Source: Sphingobacteriia bacterium
Lineage (GTDB): Bacteria > Bacteroidota > Bacteroidia > Chitinophagales > Chitinophagaceae
Reading direction: 5' to 3'
DNA length: 33,024 nt
Assembly: GCA_947452295.1 (NCBI GenBank)
Contig: CANGCK010000037.1
Coordinates: 1 to 33,024 of the forward strand
The notes under the pieces are model-generated. The model searched no databases. It saw only the letters and a program-made list of their open reading frames with translations, and was not told the DNA's origin. The position numbers and the translations under genes are program-made. Below, one piece after another: positions 9,834 through 17,157 of the stretch. Every line of letters starts with the position of its first letter. The first letter of the stretch is position 1.

Positions 9834-10589
9834 ATGCAACGTATTATTTTGTTTATCCTATTTTCAATTGTTATTGTTTCAGTTCATGCGCAAGATATTT
9901 CTGCTATATTAAAAGAAGCAGATAGTTTTGAAAAACAACTTAAAGAAACAGAAGCCCTTGATAAATACAAACAAGTACTTTTAATAGATCCCAATCATTT
10001 AAAATCGCTTGTTAAAGTTGCCGAATTAAATGTGATTATGGGAGGTAAAGAAAAAGATAAAAATAATAAACGATTATATTTTGAATCTGCTTTAAATGTT
10101 GCAAATAAAGCCGTACAAGCTAATTCAACTTCTGCAGATGCTTATTACACACTATCGATGGTTTCTGGTAGATTAACCGATGTTGAAGTAGATAACAAAA
10201 AAATTGTTGGTTTTGTAAAAGATATAAAAGTTTTTGCAGATAAGGCAATATCCATTAATCCAAATCACGCAAAAGCAAATTATATTTTAGGGAAATGGAA
10301 TTTAGAAATGGTTACTTTATCTGGATTTAAAAAAATGGCCGTTAAATTATTATATGGTGGTCTACCAGATGGTGATTTAGTTAAAGCTATCGCTTTTATG
10401 GAGAAGTGTAAGGCTATTGATACTTATTTTACACCCAATTATTTAGACCTTAGCAAAGCTTACATTGAAAATAATCAACCCCAAATCGCTATAGATATAT
10501 TAAATAAATTAATAAAATTACCCACAAGAAACTCAGAAGATGTTGTTATTAAAGCAGAAGGTGCTAAATTGCTTTCCTCTTTAAATTAA
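9834..10589 (+). CDS. Periplasmic tetratricopeptide-repeat protein
   Basis: A 251-residue exported protein with a signal peptide (residues 1-19, cleavage near VHA-QD) followed by TPR-like helical repeats (ALDKYKQVLLIDPNHLKSL; ADAYYTLSMVSGRL; AISINPNHAKANYILGKWN; NYLDLSKAYIENNQPQIAI). The segment around ILGKWNLEMVTLSGFKK resembles the regulator-of-microtubule-dynamics (RMD1/RMDN) group of TPR proteins, which has bacterial members; this is a recollection of family pattern, not a search result. Function unknown, presumably a protein-binding scaffold. It starts two bases after folB and stops 16 bases before the acyl-CoA-binding protein gene. Confidence 0.8.
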   Translation: MQRIILFILFSIVIVSVHAQDISAILKEADSFEKQLKETEALDKYKQVLLIDPNHLKSLVKVAELNVIMGGKEKDKNNKRLYFESALNVANKAVQANSTSADAYYTLSMVSGRLTDVEVDNKKIVGFVKDIKVFADKAISINPNHAKANYILGKWNLEMVTLSGFKKMAVKLLYGGLPDGDLVKAIAFMEKCKAIDTYFTPNYLDLSKAYIENNQPQIAIDILNKLIKLPTRNSEDVVIKAEGAKLLSSLN

Positions 10590-10605
10590 TAAATCATAAA
10601 ATTTT

Positions 10606-10863
10606 ATGGAACTAACTGAATTATTTCAAGAAGCAATTGCTGCTAGTAAAACATTAACCGAAAAGCCAGATAATGATATATTGTTGAAGCTATACTCCTT
10701 ATTTAAACAAGCTACTGAAGGAGACGCAGTTGGCGATGGTCCGGAAAATGCCTTTGATTTTGTAGCTAAATTCAAACATGATGCTTGGGCAAAACTTAAG
10801 GGTTTATCCAAAGAAGGTGCCATGCAAGAATACATCGATTTAATTAAACAATTAAAGGGTTAA
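10606..10863 (+). CDS. Acyl-CoA-binding protein (ACBP)
   Basis: An 85-residue four-helix protein that binds long-chain acyl-CoA esters. It carries the eukaryote-type ACBP signature almost intact: LYSLFKQATEGD, DFVAKFKHDAWAKLKGLSKE, then AMQEYIDLIKQL. The ligand-contacting residues of bovine ACBP (Tyr28, Lys32, Lys54, Tyr73) correspond to Tyr30, Lys34, Lys57 and Tyr76. It has no signal peptide, so it acts in the cytoplasm, probably buffering acyl-CoA. It is the last gene of the trxB-folB-TPR run. Its TAA stop overlaps the stop of the convergent MATE gene within the palindrome TTAA. Confidence 0.93.
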   Translation: MELTELFQEAIAASKTLTEKPDNDILLKLYSLFKQATEGDAVGDGPENAFDFVAKFKHDAWAKLKGLSKEGAMQEYIDLIKQLKG

Positions 10864-12218
10864 ATAACATAACTTTTCCATCGGTTGCTTTTTATGTACC
10901 AATAGGAAGGGATGAACATTACTGACCAGTAAACCCATTCACTTAACCATCCCCAAGAAATTGACATATTAAGTTTTTCTAATGCTATATAAACGTATAC
11001 TAAATAAAAAACAATTGTTGCCATTTCAGTATATAAGTTCATTTTAGAATTTCCGGTACCTGTTACTGCATTAACCCATACAACAGCAATAGACATCAAT
11101 ACCATTGCCACCGATACTATTTGTACAATTGGTATTGCAGCTATAATGAAATCATCTCCCTGACCATAAATACTTAAAAATGTTCGGGGAGATATATTTA
11201 ATAGTAGAAATACACTAACTGCAAATCCAACACTCCATTTTAAAATTCGGTAAATTAGTGGGAGCACTTCTTCTTTTTTACCTTGACCAATTACATTACT
11301 CACCATCGTATTGGTTGTTGCCGCAAATGCCCATGTAAAACATCCAAAAAATCCAAATAAATTTCTCATGGTATTAGAAATTGCCAAATCTCTTGCACCA
11401 TGATGCTCTATAAGTATGTAAAAATATTCCCAACTCATTATACTAATTGTGTGCTGTAATATCAATGGGTAGGATTGATTTAAGATTAACTTGAAATACT
11501 TTTTTTGGTATGAAATTTTATTAAATAATTGAAGTTGTTTACTGATTCCCATTAACTTGATTACGCCAAAAACAGCAATTAATCCACTTAATTCTGCAAT
11601 TATTGAGGCATAAGCTGCTCCATTAAATCCTAGCTGAGGTAACCCCAATTTCCCATATATGAAACCATAATCTAATACTATATTAATAATGGCTTCGGTT
11701 GCAGTTCCAAAAATCAGGTACTTACTTTGATTTGTACCCACTAATAATGCATTGCGCATCTGATAAATATATAGTATTGGCAGTCCTAATATTCGAATAT
11801 ATAAAAAGTTGATGGCCATTTTTACCCCTTCTGCATCATGTAACGACCATCTTAATACACTTGGTGCAATAAACCATGTTAATACGATACCTAGTAAGGC
11901 AAATACCAACGCTATCCTTACTCCATGCCAAAATAGCACACCAATCTCATCTATATTGTTTTCTCCTGCTTTTCTTGATATAAGTGCCTGAAGTCCACTA
12001 TTCAACCCGTTTCCAATTACTGCAAATAGTAAATAATAAACCCCTGTTATTCCTGCAATACCGAGCTCTTTTTGACCAAGCCCCCCTAAAAAAATGTTAT
12101 TAGTAATAAAATTTATTTGAGGTACAATTATAGCCGCTGAAATAGGTAAAGCAATTCGTAATATTTGTTTGCTGCCAGTTTCAACTTGAAGATGTAAATT
12201 TGAATTAAGATTAGTCAT
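10860..12218 (-). CDS. MATE family efflux transporter
   Basis: A 452-residue inner-membrane protein with about twelve hydrophobic segments, in two halves of six, the MATE plan. Recognisable family stretches are RIALPISAAIIVPQ near residues 20-35, FLGGLGQKELGIAGI, GLNSGLQALISRKAGE and, in the second half, NTMVSNVIGQGKKEEV. MATE proteins export cationic drugs or metabolites in exchange for Na+ or H+; the substrate cannot be told. The only plausible start is at 12218, since the next in-frame Met lies far inside. A -7-like box lies only nine bases upstream, suggesting an almost leaderless message. Confidence 0.9.
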   Translation of the reverse strand: MTNLNSNLHLQVETGSKQILRIALPISAAIIVPQINFITNNIFLGGLGQKELGIAGITGVYYLLFAVIGNGLNSGLQALISRKAGENNIDEIGVLFWHGVRIALVFALLGIVLTWFIAPSVLRWSLHDAEGVKMAINFLYIRILGLPILYIYQMRNALLVGTNQSKYLIFGTATEAIINIVLDYGFIYGKLGLPQLGFNGAAYASIIAELSGLIAVFGVIKLMGISKQLQLFNKISYQKKYFKLILNQSYPLILQHTISIMSWEYFYILIEHHGARDLAISNTMRNLFGFFGCFTWAFAATTNTMVSNVIGQGKKEEVLPLIYRILKWSVGFAVSVFLLLNISPRTFLSIYGQGDDFIIAAIPIVQIVSVAMVLMSIAVVWVNAVTGTGNSKMNLYTEMATIVFYLVYVYIALEKLNMSISWGWLSEWVYWSVMFIPSYWYIKSNRWKSYVI

Positions 12219-12227
12219 AATGTTTCA

Positions 12228-12235
12228 CAAAGGTA
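12228..12235 (-). promoter_or_regulatory. Putative -7 box (TACCTTTG) of the MATE transporter gene
   Basis: Reads TACCTTTG on the minus strand, identical to the box before pgi and a full match to TAnnTTTG. It ends nine bases before the ATG, so transcription would begin only a few bases before the start codon. No -33 element is obvious. Confidence 0.4.
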
Positions 12236-12308
12236 CTAAATTGCAGATTGAAGTGGATTGATTGTTAAAGGCAATGTTTTTTAATTATTTTGCAGGTAAT
12301 TTAGAAGA

Positions 12309-13151
12309 ATGGTTATTAAGAAAATAGGATTATATAACGAGAATAGTATACCTGGTTCCAATCATTTATTGGTGATTGAAATTGGTAGCGATGAATTAAT
12401 GTGCCTATCTAAGAATTTATCCAATCTAGAAGTTATGGCTTTTGAACTGTTCACAATTGAAAAGAACGAAAAATTAGATTGGAATAAAATATTATACAAT
12501 TTCAAAACAACTTCAGAAATTTTAAAGTATAAATATGATGAGGTTAAATGTTTTATCAATTTAGATGAAGTTGTGCTTATACCAGAAGAATTACAAGGCG
12601 AATCTGCTGCAGAAGATTATCTCAACCTTATTTTTGGTGAAAACAACAAACAAGAAATTCATTTTGAAAAAATTAGTTTTTCTAACAATTTTATAAATGC
12701 ATATCGAATTCCAAAATTAATAGTAGAAAATGTAAACAGCGCTTTCACAAACAGTACAATAAGTCATACTTATTCTCACTTACTCAATGATGTAATGAGT
12801 AGAACAGATTTGCCAAATTTGTTTATCAAAGTACAATTCTATACAGCGCATTTTTTAATTGCTGTTTGGAAAGATAGAAAGTTGCAAATCATTCAATCAT
12901 ATAAATATTTTCAACCAGAAGATGCTATTTATTATTTTTTGAGAATTATACAACAATTTGAATTAGATGCATTGCAAACTGAGCTAGAAATAAGTGGTTT
13001 AATAGAAGAAGAATCTGATATTTATATAAAATTACTAAAAACATTCGGAAAAGTTACTCAACAAAATATATTGCCTAATGGTGTATTTGATGCTACTTTA
13101 TACAAATACCCTGCATATTATTTTTCCCCATTTTACAATTTAGCATTATGA
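12309..13151 (+). CDS. DUF3822 family protein
   Basis: A 280-residue soluble protein with no signal peptide or membrane segment. It fits the DUF3822 family, which in Bacteroidota commonly sits directly upstream of rsmD, as here. Repeated strand-like segments (HLLVIEIGSDELMCLS; KCFINLDEVVLIPEEL; FIKVQFYTAHFLIAVWKD; LQIIQSYKYFQPEDAIYYFL) suggest two similar halves, possibly an actin/ASKHA-like fold, but no phosphate-binding motif is clear. Function unknown. The stop codon overlaps the rsmD start by four bases (ATGA), so the two are probably translationally coupled. Confidence 0.8.
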   Translation: MVIKKIGLYNENSIPGSNHLLVIEIGSDELMCLSKNLSNLEVMAFELFTIEKNEKLDWNKILYNFKTTSEILKYKYDEVKCFINLDEVVLIPEELQGESAAEDYLNLIFGENNKQEIHFEKISFSNNFINAYRIPKLIVENVNSAFTNSTISHTYSHLLNDVMSRTDLPNLFIKVQFYTAHFLIAVWKDRKLQIIQSYKYFQPEDAIYYFLRIIQQFELDALQTELEISGLIEEESDIYIKLLKTFGKVTQQNILPNGVFDATLYKYPAYYFSPFYNLAL

Positions 13152-13690
13152 GAATTATTTCAGGTAAATGGGGGGGGAGAAGAATACATCCCCCAACCAA
13201 CATGCCTCATACTAGACCAACAACTGATATAGCAAAAGAAGGTCTCTTTAATATTTTACAAAATAGAATAAATTTTGAAGGTATAACTACATTAGACCTG
13301 TTTGGTGGTACTGGCTGTATAAGTTATGAATTAGCTTCAAGGGGAGCTGATAAATTAACGATTATTGAAAAAGACCCTAACATGTACAATTTCATCAAAA
13401 AAAATCTAGAAAGTTTTGGGGCTACCGCTCAACTGTTGAAAATGGACGTTTTTAGTTTTTTACAAACATGTACTACCCAATACGATTTTATTTTTGCTGG
13501 ACCACCATATGCTTTAGGAACTATCGATGAATTACCTAAAATTATAGTAGCTGCTAAACTAATTGCACCAAAGGGTTTTTTTGTATTAGAACATACACCA
13601 CGTAATGCTTACGAAAACTATGCTGGTTTTGCTTTTGTTAGAAATTATGGAACTACTGTATTTTCATTCTTCAATTGTGATGCGCATTAA
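13148..13690 (+). CDS. rsmD: RsmD-type 16S rRNA (guanine(966)-N2)-methyltransferase
   Basis: Predicted to methylate G966 of 16S rRNA using S-adenosylmethionine. At 180 residues it is of family length. Motifs: ISGKWGGRRIHPP at the N-terminus, RPTTDIAKEGLFNIL, the SAM-binding DLFGGTGCISYELASRG at residues 50-66, and the acidic IIEKDPNM after strand 2. The catalytic motif IV, normally D/N-PPY or -PPF, reads Ala-Gly118-Pro-Pro-Tyr121, so the acidic/amide residue is replaced by glycine. Whether this is clade-typical or reduces activity is unknown. A run of eight G lies in codons 8-10. It overlaps the DUF3822 stop by four bases. Confidence 0.88.
   Translation: MRIISGKWGGRRIHPPTNMPHTRPTTDIAKEGLFNILQNRINFEGITTLDLFGGTGCISYELASRGADKLTIIEKDPNMYNFIKKNLESFGATAQLLKMDVFSFLQTCTTQYDFIFAGPPYALGTIDELPKIIVAAKLIAPKGFFVLEHTPRNAYENYAGFAFVRNYGTTVFSFFNCDAH
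13170..13177 (+). repeat. Homopolymeric tract of eight G at the start of rsmD
   Basis: Eight consecutive G encode Trp-Gly-Gly at codons 8-10 of rsmD. Long G runs are uncommon in such AT-rich DNA and are prone to slippage, which here would frameshift the gene near its start. The Gly codons could have been written otherwise. Confidence 0.9.
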
Positions 13691-13711
13691 AGTTAAATTA
13701 TTATCTACTCT

Positions 13712-15169
13712 TTAAATATAATGAAACCACTTCTTATTAGGATCCCAGTTTTCTAGTTCCTTGCCTACAGCAGTTAAAAAGCTTGCGCCTATGCTACCAT
13801 CAACAATACGATGATCGTAACTTAATGATAAATACATCATATGGCGGATTCCAATTGAATCTCCTTCAGGCGTTTCTATAACAACCGCTCTTTTTTTGAT
13901 AGCACCTACCGCTAAAATAGCTACCTGTGGTTGATTTATTATTGGTGTGCCCATTAAACTGCCAAAAGTACCTACATTGGTAAAAGTAAAAGTACCACCT
14001 ACAGTATCATCAGGCTTTAACTTGCCATTGCGAGCTGCATCAGCTAATCCATTGACGGTATTACAAAGACTTACTAGTGTCAAACGATCAGCCGATTTAA
14101 TAACAGGTACAATTAAATTACCACTAGGTAATGCAGTTGCCATGCCAATATTAATATCTTTTTTGATTATAATTTGATCACCATTTAATGAAGCGTTAAT
14201 GAATGGAAAACGCTTAATTACCTTAGCAATACATTCTAAAAACATAGGAGTAAAAGTAATTTTTGTTCCCTCTCTATGTTCAAATTCTGTTTTTACTTTT
14301 TCACGCCAAATAACCATATTAGTTACATCTGCTTCTGTAAAGCTAGTAACATGTGGACTAATGTGTTTGCTATCTACCATATGTTTGGCAATAAGCTTTC
14401 GCATTCTATCCATTTCAATAATTTCCGTTTCACCTGTTACATAAACAGGTGAAGGAGCATTGAAATTAGTATTAATTGGCTTTGAAATATTTTGTTGAAC
14501 AGGTGGTGTTGCCGATTGAACAGTTTCTAATGGCTGTACTATCGGAGGCGTAAATTGGTTAATAGTATCAACTACAGTATTTTCATGAGCAATTGGTGCA
14601 TTGTTTTGTAAAACTGGTGCTGGTTGAATTGGTGCACCTGTTTTTTTGTCCGCAACATATTGTAAAATATCTTTCTTGGTTAACCGACCGTCGTTTCCTG
14701 AACCAGGGATTGATGCTAATTCATCTAAACGTATATTTTCACTATTAGCGATATTTAATACTAAAGGTGAATAAAATCTGTTAGCATTTATTGTTGTTGA
14801 TACTTTCTCAGAAGCAATTACAGGGGGGGTAAATGGTATTTCTTGTGAAATTTCTTCTGTTATAGGCAATTCTTTTGATTCATTAGTTGGTTGAACTAGC
14901 TGATTAGTAGCAATAAAATGATCAGCTGCTTGTGTTTTAATACGAGCTATAACAGTGCCTATAGGAACTACATCATTTTCATTGAATAAGATCTCCACTA
15001 ATTCACCGGCAGCAGTAGATGGCACTTCGCTATCTACTTTGTCAGTAGCGATGTCTAGTACGGTTTCATCCATTAAAATGATGTCACCCGGCTTTTTATG
15101 CCACTTTAATATAGTAGCTTCCATAATACTCTCGCCCAATTTGGGCATAACCAATTCAGCTATTGCCAT
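13712..15169 (-). CDS. 2-oxo acid dehydrogenase E2 component (dihydrolipoamide acyltransferase)
   Basis: The core acyltransferase of a 2-oxo acid dehydrogenase complex; 485 residues. N-terminal lipoyl domain (residues 1-77) with the lipoylated Lys44 in ATDKVDSEVPS; a Pro/Gln-rich linker; a peripheral-subunit-binding domain at about 134-175 (YSPLVLNIANSENI, GSGNDGRLTKKDIL); a second Pro-rich linker; and the catalytic domain from about 255 with the active-site His453-x3-Asp457-Gly (SYDHRIVDG). Whether the substrate is pyruvate, 2-oxoglutarate or branched-chain 2-oxo acids cannot be settled; no E1 or E3 gene is adjacent. A C7 run lies in the first linker (G7 on the plus strand, 14823-14829). It lies 122 bases after cinA. 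Confidence 0.92.
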   Translation of the reverse strand: MAIAELVMPKLGESIMEATILKWHKKPGDIILMDETVLDIATDKVDSEVPSTAAGELVEILFNENDVVPIGTVIARIKTQAADHFIATNQLVQPTNESKELPITEEISQEIPFTPPVIASEKVSTTINANRFYSPLVLNIANSENIRLDELASIPGSGNDGRLTKKDILQYVADKKTGAPIQPAPVLQNNAPIAHENTVVDTINQFTPPIVQPLETVQSATPPVQQNISKPINTNFNAPSPVYVTGETEIIEMDRMRKLIAKHMVDSKHISPHVTSFTEADVTNMVIWREKVKTEFEHREGTKITFTPMFLECIAKVIKRFPFINASLNGDQIIIKKDINIGMATALPSGNLIVPVIKSADRLTLVSLCNTVNGLADAARNGKLKPDDTVGGTFTFTNVGTFGSLMGTPIINQPQVAILAVGAIKKRAVVIETPEGDSIGIRHMMYLSLSYDHRIVDGSIGASFLTAVGKELENWDPNKKWFHYI

Positions 15170-15261
15170 ACGTTTTACTAATTTCTTCAGCGTAAAAACA
15201 CATTATTCAACTTTATGTAAGAGGTGTTTTGCTGTGATAACAACCCTTTCATAACAGTCAA

Positions 15262-15269
15262 CAAATATA
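15262..15269 (-). promoter_or_regulatory. Putative -7 box (TATATTTG) upstream of the E2 gene
   Basis: Reads TATATTTG on the minus strand in the 122-base gap between cinA and the E2 gene, a full match to TAnnTTTG. It would give a leader of about 85-90 bases. No clear -33 element. Confidence 0.35.
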
Positions 15270-15291
15270 CCTTATATGCAGAAACAATGAA

Positions 15292-16548
15292 CTAAGAATT
15301 TTCTAAAATAAATTTCCTAAGCATATTTAATGCATTGGTAGCCGTTAATTCAATATTTCTTCTTCTGTCGAACCTGAAATGAAATGCTTTAGCAATACAT
15401 TTATCCTTATCGGCTATTGCCACCCAAACTAATCCCACCGGTTTTTCATCGGTAGCACCCCCTGGTCCCATAATTCCACTTACTGATATTGCATAATCAG
15501 TATGCATTAGTTCACGAACAGATTTTGCCATTTGAATTACAGTTTCTTCACTAACTGCACCAACTGTAGTAAGTATTTCGTGTGATACATCCAACATCCG
15601 TTCTTTAATGATATTTGCATAACTAACCACTGTTCCTGTAAAAAAAGTGGAAGATCCAGGATGTATACTTAATAAATGTGCTATATAACCACCGGTACAG
15701 CTTTCTGCTGTAGCAACCGTTTGTTTCCTTTCATTCAGCAATTGACCAACAACCATCTCCATTGGATGATCTTTATCTACAACTAAATATTCTTTCACAT
15801 TGATTTTCAATGTGTTAAAAAGGTCATCTAATTCTTTAGTTAAGGAGGTTGAGTCGGTACCCCAGGTGGTTAACCGTAGTCTTACCATACCATAATTGGG
15901 TAGATACGCCAATTTAACATGGTTGGGTAATGATTCTTCAAAGTCTTTTATTAATTCAGCTAAAAAAGATTCTCCAATGCCTGCAGTTAATAAGGTTCGA
16001 TGAAGAATAACACCTGTATTGTATAATTCTGGCAACATGGGCAATACATGATTGGTCATAATGAACTTCATCTCATGTGGTACACCCGGCATTGAAATAA
16101 ACACTTTATGCTCTTTCTTGAAAAGCATTCCTGGTGCAGTTCCCCTGTCGTTTTTTAATACAGTACACGTATCAGGTACTTCTGCCTGCTTGGCATTTCT
16201 TTCAATCATAGGTCGCTTTAAAACCTCCTCAAAAATATGTGTAATATGATCAAGCGTTGGTTGATCTATTACCATTGTACCATTAAAATATTTACATAAT
16301 AATGGTTTGGTAATATCATCAGCAGTTGGTCCTAACCCCCCTGTAATTAAAATAATATCTGCTTTTTTACTTTCCTCATCTAAAGCTGCCCAAATGTCCT
16401 CCCAAACATCCCCAACAGCCACCCTATGTTTCACTAATATCCCAATTTTATTCAACTCCTGTGCAATCCAACTACTGTTGGTGTCTACAACCTGGCCAAT
16501 CAATAATTCATCTCCAATAGTAATTATAGACGCGTATGTTTTATTCAT
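15292..16548 (-). CDS. cinA: CinA family nicotinamide-nucleotide amidase / competence-damage protein
   Basis: A two-domain protein of 418 residues. The N-terminal COG1058 (MoaB/MogA-like) domain carries TIGDELLIGQVVDTNSSWIA and TGGLGPTADDIT (residues 69-80) and in homologues has ADP-ribose pyrophosphatase activity. The C-terminal PncC domain carries ATAESCTGG with the predicted nucleophile Ser283, then GSSTFFTGTVVSYAN and SGIMGPGGATDEKPVGLVW; it deamidates nicotinamide mononucleotide in pyridine-nucleotide salvage. Both halves look intact. It starts 40 bases after the thioesterase gene and is probably co-transcribed with it. Confidence 0.94.
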   Translation of the reverse strand: MNKTYASIITIGDELLIGQVVDTNSSWIAQELNKIGILVKHRVAVGDVWEDIWAALDEESKKADIILITGGLGPTADDITKPLLCKYFNGTMVIDQPTLDHITHIFEEVLKRPMIERNAKQAEVPDTCTVLKNDRGTAPGMLFKKEHKVFISMPGVPHEMKFIMTNHVLPMLPELYNTGVILHRTLLTAGIGESFLAELIKDFEESLPNHVKLAYLPNYGMVRLRLTTWGTDSTSLTKELDDLFNTLKINVKEYLVVDKDHPMEMVVGQLLNERKQTVATAESCTGGYIAHLLSIHPGSSTFFTGTVVSYANIIKERMLDVSHEILTTVGAVSEETVIQMAKSVRELMHTDYAISVSGIMGPGGATDEKPVGLVWVAIADKDKCIAKAFHFRFDRRRNIELTATNALNMLRKFILENS

Positions 16549-16588
16549 TCAAATTTTGTTAATACATTTAATAAAGTGATACTTTCAG

Positions 16589-17005
16589 TTAATCTTCGCT
16601 AAAAAATGGCTGTAATACATTTTTCAATGCATCTGGCAAACCGATTTTTTTTCCAGTTGATGCATCTAGAAAGTACAAAGTTACAACTCCTGTAGTTAGC
16701 AGTTTGTTCATTTCATTGTACACTTCACTGAAAAAAGTGATCGAATGATCTGTAGGAACTTCTTTGAGTATGGTTTTTACAGTTATCAAATCATCATACA
16801 TGGCAGATCGTATAAATTTCACTTCCATATTAACAACCGGCATTTTTATGCCTATTTCTTCCATTTTTTTATAGGTAAACCCCAAATTTCTAATAGATTC
16901 AGCTCGGCCAACCTCAAAATATTGCGCATAATTACCATAATAAACAATTCCCATTTGATCCGTTTCGGCATATCTTACCCTAATAGTGGTTAAATGTTCG
17001 TACAT
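16589..17005 (-). CDS. YbgC/4-hydroxybenzoyl-CoA thioesterase family acyl-CoA thioesterase
   Basis: A 138-residue hot-dog-fold thioesterase. The N-terminal signature RVRYAETDQMGIVYYGNYAQ contains the catalytic Asp of the 4-hydroxybenzoyl-CoA thioesterase subgroup, followed by YFEVGRAESIRNLG. Members hydrolyse short- to medium-chain acyl-CoA. Unlike ybgC of proteobacteria it is not beside tol-pal genes. It is first in a minus-strand run with cinA and the E2 gene and is divergent from the large TPR gene. Confidence 0.9.
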   Translation of the reverse strand: MYEHLTTIRVRYAETDQMGIVYYGNYAQYFEVGRAESIRNLGFTYKKMEEIGIKMPVVNMEVKFIRSAMYDDLITVKTILKEVPTDHSITFFSEVYNEMNKLLTTGVVTLYFLDASTGKKIGLPDALKNVLQPFFSED

Positions 17006-17021
17006 TTTCTCAATTTGTTGA

Positions 17022-17029
17022 CAAACTTA
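17022..17029 (-). promoter_or_regulatory. Putative -7 box (TAAGTTTG) of the thioesterase-cinA unit
   Basis: Reads TAAGTTTG on the minus strand, a full match to TAnnTTTG, 16 bases before the thioesterase ATG. The predicted leader is about ten bases. No clear -33 element. Confidence 0.42.
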
Positions 17030-17063
17030 CAACCTTCTCCTCTTTTTCCACATATTCGTTGTA

Positions 17064-17097
17064 TTTGTAATCTTATTAATTTGACAGACTATCTTTA
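17064..17097 (+). promoter_or_regulatory. Possible promoter of the large TPR gene
   Basis: TTTG (17064-17067) and TATCTTTA (17090-17097, seven of eight matches to TAnnTTTG) are separated by 22 bases, slightly long for a Bacteroidota -33/-7 pair. If real, transcription would start near 17103. That is just past the ATG at 17101 and supports translation from 17158. Confidence 0.3.
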
Positions 17098-17157
17098 ACA
17101 ATGTGTTGCGCCTTTGTTGGAATAAATCATTTAATTATGCCAAAATATTCTAGAAAT

